A DNA stretch of 13,544 nucleotides, from positions 1 through 13,544 of the forward strand of contig RKSB01000049.1 of NCBI GenBank assembly GCA_007571095.1, given 5' to 3'. Positions 6,003-13,458 of this stretch are shown one piece after another. A program made the translations under genes and the position numbers. The notes under the pieces were generated by a model that saw only the letters and a program-made list of their open reading frames with translations, had not been told where the DNA came from and made no database searches. The stretch is from K189A clade bacterium (lineage in GTDB: Bacteria; Pseudomonadota; Gammaproteobacteria; Pseudomonadales; Azotimanducaceae). How positions within the stretch are numbered: the stretch's first letter is position 1; the number at the start of each line of letters is the position of its first letter.

Positions 6003-7436
6003 CTATCTTCCGTAGATGTCCTGGTAACGAATAACGTCATCTTCGGAAATATGGGCACCCGACTGCACCTCGATGATTTCGAGCGGAGTCCTGCCCAGAT
6101 TCTCCAGTCGATGCTTGGCTCCCAACGGAATGAAACTGGACTCATTCTGTTGAACAGAGTAGGTCTTGTCGTTACAGGTCACTCGAGCGGTGCCTTTCAG
6201 CACAACCCAATGTTCCGCACGGTGGCGATGAGATTGCAATGAAAGGCTCTGGCCGGGATCAACCACTATGTGTTTGACCAGATACCCCTCTCCCGCATCA
6301 AGACAGTTGTAGTTGCCCCACGGCTTGTAAACCATGCGGTTGATCTTGTGTTCCTGCCGTTCTGACCGGGCAAGCTTGTCAAGCACAATCCGTACGTCAT
6401 CGACAGCATGCTTGTTCGCTATCAGCAGGGCATCTGGCGTGTCTACCACGACCAGGTCAGATACGCCGAGTACCGCTACCAGATGAGAACTGGCACGAAC
6501 ATAGCTGTTGCTTGTGTTATGCAGGATCACATCTCCGTGCTTGTAGTTGCCCTCTGCATCCGGCTGCTGGAAGCTCGACAGGGCACTCCACGAACCCAGG
6601 TCAGACCAGCCTGTATCCAGCACAACCATCGCAACATTGTCGGCCACTTCCATCACCGCATAATCGATGGAAATCTTCGGCGACTGACAAAAGGTCTCGC
6701 CTTCCAGGCGAACAAAGTCCTCGTCGTGACGAACTGACTGCCAGGAAGCCTGAACAGCCTCATGAACCGAAGGTGCATGCCGGGCCAGTGCAGCCAGATA
6801 GCCCCGGCTGGAGAAAACAAATACGCCGCTGTTCCAGAAATAATCGCCGGCGGCCAACAGGCTCTTTGCTCGCTCGACATTCGGCTTCTCAATAAAGCAT
6901 TTCGCCTGAAAGGCGTCTTCGGCCATCGCCTCGCCTCTTTGAATGTACCCATAGTCAGTCGATGGACTGGTCGGCTTCACGCCCAGAGTAATCAGCAGAC
7001 TTTCGTCCTTTCGGGCGAGGTCAATTGCCTTGCTGAGAGCGGCGGCAAAAACAGCCTCGTCCTCAATGGCATGGTCGGCAGGCAATACCAGCAACACCGG
7101 ATTTTCGTCTTTCGATGCCTGGCTTTGGGCTGCCAGTGCACCGAGTGCTACGGAAGGGGCTGTGTTTTTGCTCTCGGGCTCCAGCAGGATGGTGGCCGAT
7201 GAACCGCCTGTATCCTTCAGTTGCTGGGCTACTATGAAGCGATAATCTTCGTGGCAGACGACAATCGGCGGAGCACACTCGACCCTGCTTCGAAACAATC
7301 GCTCAAGAGTATTCTGCAGCAGACTGCTCTCGTCTACCAGAGAGATGAACTGCTTGGGGTGGCTTTGCCTTGACAAAGGCCACAGACGAGTACCCTGACC
7401 ACCGGCCAGCACAATTGGATAAACACTCTGCTGCAA
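6003..7436 (-). CDS. manC: Mannose-1-phosphate guanylyltransferase / mannose-6-phosphate isomerase
   Basis: The product is 477 residues, the usual size for the bifunctional ManC/AlgA/CpsB enzyme, which isomerises fructose-6-P to mannose-6-P (EC 5.3.1.8) and makes GDP-mannose from mannose-1-P and GTP (EC 2.7.7.13) for surface polysaccharides. The N-terminal nucleotidyltransferase has the signature GGQGTRLWPLSRQSHPKQF (12-30), LLEPESKNTAPSVALGA (84-100), LPADHAI (118-124) and FIEKP (182-186). The C-terminal cupin (about 365-477) has KPWGNY and the type II isomerase motif QSHRHRAEHWVVLKGT (401-416) with metal-ligand histidines. The start is TTG at 7434-7436, supported by AGGAG six bases upstream and by the family N terminus. 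It is divergent from cysC and 124 bp upstream of infC, where thrS would normally be. No other polysaccharide gene is in view. Confidence 0.96.
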   Translation of the reverse strand: MQQSVYPIVLAGGQGTRLWPLSRQSHPKQFISLVDESSLLQNTLERLFRSRVECAPPIVVCHEDYRFIVAQQLKDTGGSSATILLEPESKNTAPSVALGALAAQSQASKDENPVLLVLPADHAIEDEAVFAAALSKAIDLARKDESLLITLGVKPTSPSTDYGYIQRGEAMAEDAFQAKCFIEKPNVERAKSLLAAGDYFWNSGVFVFSSRGYLAALARHAPSVHEAVQASWQSVRHDEDFVRLEGETFCQSPKISIDYAVMEVADNVAMVVLDTGWSDLGSWSALSSFQQPDAEGNYKHGDVILHNTSNSYVRASSHLVAVLGVSDLVVVDTPDALLIANKHAVDDVRIVLDKLARSERQEHKINRMVYKPWGNYNCLDAGEGYLVKHIVVDPGQSLSLQSHRHRAEHWVVLKGTARVTCNDKTYSVQQNESSFIPLGAKHRLENLGRTPLEIIEVQSGAHISEDDVIRYQDIYGR

Positions 7437-7519
7437 GACTGACTCCTGCCTTAATTCGGTTCTTGAAGGGACATGGGTTTGGCCGGACGACTCCGCCCTG
7501 TAGCCTGTGGTGCGTATCG

Positions 7520-7525
7520 TATACT
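7520..7525 (+). promoter_or_regulatory. Candidate -10 box for cysC in the manC-cysC divergent gap
   Basis: TATACT (5 of 6) lies 30 bp before the cysC ATG, without a recognisable -35 hexamer at the right distance. It overlaps the palindrome GTATAC, which on the other strand gives TATACG, a possible -10 for manC with TTGAGA 19 bp upstream. The two promoters may therefore overlap. Confidence 0.35.
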
Positions 7526-7555
7526 AAAAGAGACAAATTTACTCTCAAAAAATTC

Positions 7556-8164
7556 ATGGCTCGACCGTCCAATATCACCTCCAGAGCACACTCGATAAAA
7601 CGTTCGGATCGAGAATCGAGAAACGGCCACAAAGGAGCCGTTCTCTGGTTGACCGGCCTGTCCGGTGCCGGCAAATCCACACTGGCCTTTGCCATGGAAG
7701 AGAGGCTGTTTGCACTCGGCTGCCAAGTCTATACGCTGGATGGCGACAATCTGCGCTGGGGCTTAAACCAGGACCTCGGCTTCAGTCACGGCGACCGGAC
7801 CGAAAATATCCGCCGAGCCGGCGAGGTGGCGGCTCTCCTCGCCAGAGCCGGCCTGATCGCCATCGCAGCCTTTATTTCTCCCTACCAGACCGACCGACAA
7901 AATGCACGTAGAGCAGCCGGCGGCTGCTTTCACGAAATCTATGTCAGGGCATCGCTTGATGTGTGTGAATCAAGGGATCCCAAAGGACTTTACAAGAAGG
8001 CAAGGCAAGGGCAAATTTCCGACTTCACGGGAATTTCGTCGCCTTACGAACCGCCCGAAAGTCCCGAACTGGTGGTTGACACCGCCAACTCAAATGTCGC
8101 TGCCTGCATTGCCAGCATTGAAGCCTATGCAAGTGAACAACTGATTTTTCCGAAGTCCGGTTGA
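7556..8164 (+). CDS. cysC: Adenylylsulfate (APS) kinase
   Basis: The product is 202 residues (E. coli CysC 201). It phosphorylates APS with ATP to give PAPS (EC 2.7.1.25), used for sulfate assimilation or as donor for sulfotransferases, in the cytoplasm. Visible: GHKGAVLWLTGLSGAGKST with the Walker A G34-S41; DGDN at 62-65; DLGFSHGDRTENIRR; FISPY with Ser108 in the place of the E. coli phospho-serine Ser109; DPKGLYKKAR (141-150); FTGISSPYEPPESPEL. The frame stays open upstream to a TTG at 7370, but the family N terminus matches the ATG at 7556. That ATG has no Shine-Dalgarno, only an A/T-rich leader. cysN, cysD and cysH are not adjacent, so it is a solitary copy as far as the window shows. 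It converges on tRNA-Val. Confidence 0.96.
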   Translation: MARPSNITSRAHSIKRSDRESRNGHKGAVLWLTGLSGAGKSTLAFAMEERLFALGCQVYTLDGDNLRWGLNQDLGFSHGDRTENIRRAGEVAALLARAGLIAIAAFISPYQTDRQNARRAAGGCFHEIYVRASLDVCESRDPKGLYKKARQGQISDFTGISSPYEPPESPELVVDTANSNVAACIASIEAYASEQLIFPKSG

Positions 8165-8191
8165 CTCGCCGCCGGATTCATTCCGAGAGTG

Positions 8192-8265
8192 TAGGCACGG
8201 GCGGACTTGAACCGCCGACCTCTGCCATGTCAAGACAGCGCTCTGACCAACTGAGCTACGCGCCT
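8192..8265 (-). tRNA. tRNA-Val, anticodon GAC
   Basis: The minus strand folds as a cloverleaf: acceptor AGGCGCG/CGTGCCT with one G-T pair, D arm GCTC/GAGC, anticodon stem CTGTC/GGCAG around the loop TTGACAT (anticodon GAC), and T arm GGCGG-TTCAAGT-CCGCC. The discriminator base is A at 8192; the next bases are CAC, so CCA is not encoded, unlike the tRNA-Pro of this window. It stands alone between cysC and the CinA-like gene. Confidence 0.96.
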
Positions 8266-8292
8266 TATACTGAGGAAGCAACCTGTCAGGTT

Positions 8293-8298
8293 ATTATA
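8293..8298 (-). promoter_or_regulatory. Candidate -10 box for tRNA-Val
   Basis: The minus strand carries a perfect TATAAT, 27 bases upstream of the mature tRNA 5' end, which fits a short 5' leader removed by RNase P. The sequence 16-18 bp upstream does not resemble TTGACA. Confidence 0.45.
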
Positions 8299-8396
8299 GC
8301 TACGAGCGATGCAAGTATTGACGGTCTTTGCGGACTCTGGGAAAAACAGGTTGGCCAGGTTGATAGTGTGCATTAGACAATCATTCGGGTGAATGC

Positions 8397-9137
8397 ATGG
8401 ACAACAAAAAAGTAACCGCCTGCGTCATTGTCATAGGCGACGAGATACTCTCGGGCAGAACACAGGACAAAAACCTTCAGTGGCTCGCCAGTCTGCTCAA
8501 TGAACATGGTGTACAGGTCGCCGAAAGCCGGACCATTCCAGACAAGCACCAGACCATCATCGAAACAGTCAACCACTGTCGTCAGAAATTTGATTACGTC
8601 ATCACCACGGGCGGAATAGGTCCCACTCACGACGACATTACGACGGAATGCATCGCCAGAGCCTTTGGTGTCAAACTCGCCACAAACCCTGAAGTCGAAG
8701 CCATGATTCGCAGCCGGCCGGCGGCCAACGAAACCGTCATGCGAGCAAGAATGAAGATGGCACAAATACCCGAGGGTGCCCAGTTGGTGCGTTCCGAAAT
8801 GGGGCCACCTGGCTACAGGATCGACAATGTATTCGTCCTGGCAGGTATTCCCGGCATCATGCGGTCCATGTCTTCAAGCATGGTCAAAATGCTGTCCGGT
8901 GGCATGCCGGTAAAGTCGGTTTCCGTGGATGCTTACCTCACCGAGAGCACTATTGCCGGACCCTTGCAGGACATACAGGACAGGTACGAGGATGTCAGCC
9001 TGGGCAGTTACCCCTTCTACAAGGACGAGGTTTATGGCACCAGCCTGGTCATTCGAAGCACTCACCCCGAACACCTCAACCAGGCACACATCGAAGTGCT
9101 TCAAATGCTCGACAAATTGAATAGCGGAAAGACCTGA
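8397..9137 (+). CDS. CinA-like molybdopterin-binding (MoCF) domain protein
   Basis: The product is 246 residues and consists almost wholly of the MoCF/MogA-like fold also found at the N terminus of CinA. Seen: VIVIGDEILSGRTQDKN (10-26), the signature TTGGIGPTHDD (70-80), and GPPGYRIDNVFVLAGIPGIM (136-155), with a mixed C-terminal part (about 170-240). The C-terminal deamidase (PncC-type) domain of full-length CinA, about 400 residues, is absent. Stand-alone proteins of this size are common and usually annotated competence/damage-inducible protein A; bacterial members are linked to ADP-ribose or nucleotide pyrophosphate hydrolysis, and the eukaryotic relative is part of FAD synthase. The substrate here is not evident. 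ATG at 8397 has GGGTGA four bases ahead. It converges with the symporter gene, 16 bp between the stops. Confidence 0.88.
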   Translation: MDNKKVTACVIVIGDEILSGRTQDKNLQWLASLLNEHGVQVAESRTIPDKHQTIIETVNHCRQKFDYVITTGGIGPTHDDITTECIARAFGVKLATNPEVEAMIRSRPAANETVMRARMKMAQIPEGAQLVRSEMGPPGYRIDNVFVLAGIPGIMRSMSSSMVKMLSGGMPVKSVSVDAYLTESTIAGPLQDIQDRYEDVSLGSYPFYKDEVYGTSLVIRSTHPEHLNQAHIEVLQMLDKLNSGKT

Positions 9138-9158
9138 ACAAGGTCTCCTTGAATCAGG
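9130..9158. terminator. Convergent-gene hairpin, possible bidirectional terminator
   Basis: The short gap between two convergent genes, with both stop codons, folds in two exclusive ways. One is AGACCT/AGGTCT (9130-9135 with 9141-9146) around GAACA. The other is CCTGA/TCAGG (9133-9137 with 9154-9158) continued by AAGG/CCTT around TCT. The fold works on either strand. No real U-tract follows (TTTCC on the minus strand only), so termination is a guess from position and symmetry. Confidence 0.4.
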
Positions 9159-10548
9159 AAATCAGGGGCGAGGTGGCGGAAACCTTGCCTTTTCCGTAGT
9201 AAGCAAAGGTGAGCTGTGCAATGACAGGTGCCAGCAAAATGAGTGCTATCAGGTTGGGAATCGCCATCAGGGCACAGAGGGTTTCCGAAAAGAACCAGAC
9301 GATTTCAATGCCGGCCCTCGCTCCACCGTCCAGATACAGGGCCAGAGGACCGATCGAGACAACCGCCGAAAACACCACTCGGTAGAACCGAATGCTCTTG
9401 TCTCCAAACAGGTACTGGCAACACTTTTCTCCGTAGTAGCTCCAGCCCAGCATGGTGGTGAAACCAAAGACGATCACGCCTGCTGCAACAATGTGATTCG
9501 CCCCCGGAAGGACTTCAGACATCGCCGCCTTGGTCAAATCGGCTCCGGTGAGGTCCGGCAGTTCGTGCCAGACGCCTGTAAGCAGAATCAGAAAGCCCGT
9601 AATGCTGCAAACAACTATGGTGTCTATAAAGGTACCCAGCATGGCTATCGTACCCTGACGAACAGGATCGTCAGCCGAAGAAGCGGCGTGTGCAATGGAT
9701 GCGCTGCCGAGGCCGGCTTCGTTGGAAAAGACACCTCGGGCGATGCCGTGGCGAATAGCGGCCCAGACAGCAACACCGGCAAATCCGCCGGTTGCAGCAG
9801 TACCGGTGAAGGCACTGGAGATTATCTGCCCGAACACCGTCGGTAAATAATCAATGTGAGTGACAATGACAAGGAACCCGATAAAGAGGTAGGACAGAAT
9901 AAAGAAGGGCACCAGAAAGGCGGCGACTCCGGCGATTCGGCGAATACCACCAAGAATCACTCCGCCTACCATCAGAACCAGGGCAACGGCAACCACCACA
10001 GGGGGCAAGCCATAATCATCCAGGGCGGCGGCGATGGTGTTGCCCTGAGTCATATTGCCTATACCGAAGGCGGCCGCGGCTCCGAAAAACGCATAGAATG
10101 CCGCCAGCCGGTACCATTTCTTACCAAGACCATTCTTGATGTAGTACATGGGTCCGCCGATCCGTGAGCCCTCGCTGTCAACCTCTCGAAAGCGCACCGC
10201 CAGAACGGACTCGCTGTACTTGGTTGCCATGCCGACCAGAGCGGACATCCACATCCAGAACAGGGCACCCGGGCCACCCAGAGTGATAGCCAGAGAAACC
10301 CCTGCGATATTACCCACTCCCACGGTGGCGGAGAGTGCGGTCATCAGGGCGCTGAAGCCGCTGATGCCTTTTTCGGTATCATCCCCCCGGCTCTTCCACA
10401 GAAGCCGAAATCCGTAGCCCAGACTGCGTATCGACAGAAAGTTCAGACGTATAGTCAGCAGAATGCCGACACCAAGTATCAGAACAACAGTCAAAGGACC
10501 CCACGCAATGTTTGCGAGGTCGGCGAAAAAATCCCTCAGGGAATTCAT
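9154..10548 (-). CDS. AGCS-family alanine/glycine:cation (Na+) symporter
   Basis: The product is 464 residues, an inner-membrane carrier of the AGCS family (sodium:alanine symporter) that imports alanine or glycine with Na+ or H+. About 10-11 hydrophobic segments are visible, the first at about 15-33. Family marks: FSALMTALSATVGVGNIAGV (65-84); the PROSITE-type signature GGPGALFWMWMSALVG (91-106); GGPMYYIKNGLG (131-142); and the conserved GVFSNEAGLGSASIAHAA segment (272-289). Alanine versus glycine preference cannot be told. The ATG at 10546-10548 has GAGG only two bases ahead, a poor spacing, but no better start fits the first membrane segment. It is divergent from the TonB-dependent receptor gene across 328 bp with a structured, possibly regulatory leader. 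Confidence 0.96.
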   Translation of the reverse strand: MNSLRDFFADLANIAWGPLTVVLILGVGILLTIRLNFLSIRSLGYGFRLLWKSRGDDTEKGISGFSALMTALSATVGVGNIAGVSLAITLGGPGALFWMWMSALVGMATKYSESVLAVRFREVDSEGSRIGGPMYYIKNGLGKKWYRLAAFYAFFGAAAAFGIGNMTQGNTIAAALDDYGLPPVVVAVALVLMVGGVILGGIRRIAGVAAFLVPFFILSYLFIGFLVIVTHIDYLPTVFGQIISSAFTGTAATGGFAGVAVWAAIRHGIARGVFSNEAGLGSASIAHAASSADDPVRQGTIAMLGTFIDTIVVCSITGFLILLTGVWHELPDLTGADLTKAAMSEVLPGANHIVAAGVIVFGFTTMLGWSYYGEKCCQYLFGDKSIRFYRVVFSAVVSIGPLALYLDGGARAGIEIVWFFSETLCALMAIPNLIALILLAPVIAQLTFAYYGKGKVSATSPLIS

Positions 10549-10608
10549 GCCCTCAGAGAACTCATGTAAGGAGTCAAGAAGTTGAAGAAGCTACACGAAA
10601 GACGAATG

Positions 10609-10697
10609 AAGCGAGCCTTGAAAAGCCCGCCTGCCCGAGCTAACCAGGCACAGGGCAATGACCGCCGGGCGTTCGCCGCTCTCGCTTGTAAAGGCTC
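10609..10697 (-). promoter_or_regulatory. Inverted-repeat-rich element, possible leader RNA of the symporter gene
   Basis: On the plus strand the arm AAGCGAGCCTT (10609-10619) can pair through AAGCGAG with CTCGCTT (10681-10687) or through GAGCCTT with AAGGCTC (10691-10697). Both are seven perfect pairs and exclude each other because GAG is shared. They enclose a nested hairpin, GCCC-GCCTG (10625-10633) with CAGGC-ACA-GGGC (10645-10656), and a small GGC/GCC stem at 10668-10677. It would lie about 60-150 bases before the symporter start in its mRNA. I match it to no known riboswitch. An alternative is a REP-like intergenic repeat, or chance in GC-rich DNA. Confidence 0.4.
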
Positions 10698-10748
10698 AAA
10701 AATCAAAAAAACTTCTGCAAGATCAAGGCAAAGATGTAAAAGCCAGCC

Positions 10749-10778
10749 CTTGAGGAGGGGAAACTCTCCAGAGTCAAG
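10749..10778. other. Second hairpin in the symporter/receptor intergenic region
   Basis: CTTGA (10749-10753) pairs with TCAAG (10774-10778) and GGAG (10754-10757) with CTCC (10766-10769), leaving an eight-base loop and a four-base one-sided bulge AGAG. On the minus strand it would fall in the 5' part of the symporter leader. Between it and the 10609-10697 element the minus-strand RNA has runs of seven and five U (10711-10705 and 10702-10698), but no stem directly abuts them. Confidence 0.35.
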
Positions 10779-10797
10779 CGGATTCTCCAAAAACCAA

Positions 10798-10825
10798 GTT
10801 ACAAAAGCTTGCTTGATGCTATAAT
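10798..10825 (+). promoter_or_regulatory. Promoter of the TonB-dependent receptor gene
   Basis: GTTACA (10798-10803, 4 of 6 to TTGACA), a 16-bp spacer and a perfect TATAAT (10820-10825). Transcription would start near 10832, giving a leader of about 45 bases that ends in AGGAG, eight bases before the ATG at 10877. No obvious Fur-box-like palindrome is visible over it. Confidence 0.6.
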
Positions 10826-10845
10826 GCGGGGATAAACTGAGTCAA
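10818..10845 (-). promoter_or_regulatory. Candidate promoter of the symporter gene
   Basis: The minus strand has TTGACT (10845-10840, 5 of 6), a 16-bp spacer and TATAGC (10823-10818, 4 of 6). Its -10 box overlaps that of the receptor promoter, so polymerase could hardly occupy both at once. If used, the symporter mRNA has a leader of about 260 bases containing both structured elements described for this gap. Confidence 0.35.
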
Positions 10846-10876
10846 GGCTTCAAGCTGGAAAATAGGAGATGTTCTT

Positions 10877-13438
10877 ATGTTTACTGCATTTGGATTACGC
10901 AAGGTTATAACAGGACTGGTCGCTGGACTGGCAAGCCTGATAACGGGCTCATTGATCGCCCAGACAGACGAGTCGTCAGAGGATGACTCGTCCAGAAGCG
11001 GCAAGATGATAGAAGAAATAGTGACGATCGGTACTCGAATCGATGACCGACTCGCGCTTTACTCTCCGGTGCCCGTCGATGTTCTGGATACTCGGGAACT
11101 GATCGAAACAGGCCAGACCGAGGTTGGACGCATGATTCAATCGCTGGCCCCCTCCTTCAATTTTTCCAGTTCGTCCATCAGTGATGGCACAGATGCGTTA
11201 AGGCCAGCCACTTTGCGCGGGCTGGGTCCAGACCAGTTGCTGGTTCTGGTCAATGGCAAACGCCGTCATGGCAGTGCTCTCCTGCATATCAACAGCTCCG
11301 TCGGACGAGGCACTTCAGGCACAGATTTGAACGCCATTCCGCAAATCGCCATTTCAAGAATTGAGATACTGCGTGACGGTGCTTCGGCCCAGTATGGTTC
11401 AGATGCCGTCGCCGGAGCCATCAACCTGGTGCTGGCCAACTCTCCCGAAGCCAACCGACTCAGCCTTCACTATGGTGAGTATTCAGAGGGCGATGGTGAA
11501 AATATAGCCATCAGCTTTCTGCGCTCAGGAAGCATCGGCGAAGAGGGGCTCTGGAATCTGGCACTGGAATACCGTGATCGAGACTACACCAATCGAGCCG
11601 GCCCAACCGGCGTCTGCCAGTATAGTTGCACACGGATGACAAACGCAGCCGGCGAGAGCGTCCAGGTTACCGCTGACCCCAGAGAAATCAATTTCAATCG
11701 AATCAACTTTCGAGTAGGAGATGCGGCGTCCGAGCAGTTTTCGGGTGCTCTCAACATCGACCTGCCGCTGAACGAAAAGGTCAACTTCTACCTGTTTACT
11801 ACCTTCAGCCAGCGGGATAACACTTCCGCAGGCTTTTATCGAAGGGCCAACCAGTCGTCTCGTAACCCCAGTCTTCGGTCCGATGGACTTCCGGTCAACA
11901 ACGGAGAGGCTTATATAACCGACGGATTTCTGCCCATGATCGAAACCGACATCACTGACTACTCAGTCGATTTCGGATTTGACGGGCAAGTGGGCGACAG
12001 TGCTTGGAAATGGGACGCTTCGTTGGGCTACGGCTTCAACGAATTCAGTTTCGGTGTTGCCAATTCACTCAACGCCTCTCTGGTTGCAAGTTCAGGTGCC
12101 AGCCCTCGAAAGGCCGACTCGGGTGGCCTGTCGCTTAGCCTGATCACGGCCGAAGTGAGTTTCCGCAAACCTCTCAGTTGGGGGCACGCCGCCTTCGGAG
12201 CAGCCTTCCGACAGGATCGCTTCGAACAGGAAGCAGGCGAGTTATTGTCCTACAACGACTATGACGGACCGGGCGGTGCGTCAGGCGGTATTCAGGTTTT
12301 TCCAGGCTACCGTCCGAGAAATGAGATAGACAAGGATCGTCAATCCTTCGCCGGTTACGCCGATATCGAATGGAATGTGTCAAACAAACTGAATCTGGGT
12401 GGTGCCCTGCGCTACGAGCATTACAGTGATTTCGGCGACACCTTCAACGTCAAGGGCACTCTGTTGCTGGACCTGGCGGAAGCGATCTCTTTAAGAGCTG
12501 CCGTCTCCACCGGCTTTCGTGCTCCCAGTCTGTCGCAGTTGTATTTCAGTAGCGTCAGCACTCAATTCATCGCCCAAGGAGGAGTTGCGACAGCCTTTGA
12601 AGTCGGCCTTTTCCGAAACAATGACACGCTGGTTCAACAGCTTGGCATCCCCGAACTCAGCGAAGAGAGTTCTCTCAACTACAGTGCCGGTATCATTCTG
12701 CGGCCACTGCCTTCGCTGGCCATTACCATCGACTACTATCGAGTTGATGTTGAGGATCGTATCGTGGTCAGCAACCAGATACGTCCGGGCAATGATCCCT
12801 TCCTCGATGCAGCACTTGCGGCAGCCGGTGCCAACCGAGGACAGTTTTTCCTGAACGCAGCCGACACCGAAACTTCAGGAATTGATCTGATGGGCGAATA
12901 CACGTTTGGATTCTTCGGCGGCGGTGAGTTGACTCTGACCTTTGGTGCCAACTTTACCGAAACCGAAATATCCTCGCTGAAACCTCCCGCCAGCCTGTCT
13001 TCTGTGGCGAATATTCAAACCCTGCTCTTTACTCGTCGAGACCAGTCGATTGTCGAGGAGTGGCAGCCGGAATCAAGGATCAATCTGGGTGCGGCCTATG
13101 CTCGGGAAAATTTCAATGCGTCAGTCAATGTCAGGAGGTACGGCTCCTACGCAGTCACCCAAAGCAGTGGCTTCCGGCAGAAATATTCAGCCAAGAATAC
13201 GGTTGACTTGCGAGTTTCATTCTCGCCTGCAAAGAGACTTACGCTCACCCTTGGCGGTAACAATGTGACCGACGAGCTTCCTGATCGTAACCAGGTAGAG
13301 ACTCGTGGTGGAACGATCGTCGATGGCAGCGGCAACCTCGTTGTCGACTCGACAGGCGTATTTCCATACCCCAGAGCAGCAGCACCCTTCGGATTCAACG
13401 GTGCTTACTGGTACTTCGGCGTAAACTGGAGCCTGTGA
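10877..13438 (+). CDS. TonB-dependent outer-membrane receptor
   Basis: The product is 853 residues, an outer-membrane beta-barrel receptor driven by TonB-ExbBD. Seen: a signal peptide, about residues 1-28 (Arg/Lys then a hydrophobic stretch ending SLIAQ); an acidic linker; a TonB-box-like EEIVTIGTRI (46-55); the plug domain, about 60-190, with LRGLGPDQLLVLVNGKRRHG and RIEILRDGASAQYGSDAVAG; then a barrel of alternating strands that contains LRAAVSTGFRAPSLSQLYF and ends in YWYFGVNWSL. Cys247 and Cys251 are close enough to form a loop disulfide. The plug type, with NGKRRHGSALLHINSS and GTDLNAIP, is a large subgroup in marine gammaproteobacteria and sphingomonads; its ligand cannot be read from sequence and no partner gene is in view. 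The ATG has AGGAG eight bases ahead and its own promoter. Confidence 0.96.
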   Translation: MFTAFGLRKVITGLVAGLASLITGSLIAQTDESSEDDSSRSGKMIEEIVTIGTRIDDRLALYSPVPVDVLDTRELIETGQTEVGRMIQSLAPSFNFSSSSISDGTDALRPATLRGLGPDQLLVLVNGKRRHGSALLHINSSVGRGTSGTDLNAIPQIAISRIEILRDGASAQYGSDAVAGAINLVLANSPEANRLSLHYGEYSEGDGENIAISFLRSGSIGEEGLWNLALEYRDRDYTNRAGPTGVCQYSCTRMTNAAGESVQVTADPREINFNRINFRVGDAASEQFSGALNIDLPLNEKVNFYLFTTFSQRDNTSAGFYRRANQSSRNPSLRSDGLPVNNGEAYITDGFLPMIETDITDYSVDFGFDGQVGDSAWKWDASLGYGFNEFSFGVANSLNASLVASSGASPRKADSGGLSLSLITAEVSFRKPLSWGHAAFGAAFRQDRFEQEAGELLSYNDYDGPGGASGGIQVFPGYRPRNEIDKDRQSFAGYADIEWNVSNKLNLGGALRYEHYSDFGDTFNVKGTLLLDLAEAISLRAAVSTGFRAPSLSQLYFSSVSTQFIAQGGVATAFEVGLFRNNDTLVQQLGIPELSEESSLNYSAGIILRPLPSLAITIDYYRVDVEDRIVVSNQIRPGNDPFLDAALAAAGANRGQFFLNAADTETSGIDLMGEYTFGFFGGGELTLTFGANFTETEISSLKPPASLSSVANIQTLLFTRRDQSIVEEWQPESRINLGAAYARENFNASVNVRRYGSYAVTQSSGFRQKYSAKNTVDLRVSFSPAKRLTLTLGGNNVTDELPDRNQVETRGGTIVDGSGNLVVDSTGVFPYPRAAAPFGFNGAYWYFGVNWSL

Positions 13439-13458
13439 CAGGAGCCCGTTCGGCTTCG

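Noticed and set aside
7370..7555. TTG at 7370 as the cysC start, adding 62 residues and overlapping the manC 5' end
   Set aside because: The added residues match nothing in the APS kinase family, overlap the manC start and its Shine-Dalgarno, and the ATG at 7556 gives the normal family length.
8090..8376. Open frames of 60-70 codons on both strands across 8161-8281, with GLEPPTSAM-like and SSVGQSAV-like peptides
   Set aside because: They are translations of the tRNA-Val gene, a well-known source of false proteins; the cloverleaf explains the sequence.
10549..10876. Glycine or cobalamin riboswitch in the symporter/receptor gap
   Set aside because: A GGAGAG segment is present, but the other conserved glycine-aptamer segments are absent, and no B12-box-like sequence is seen.
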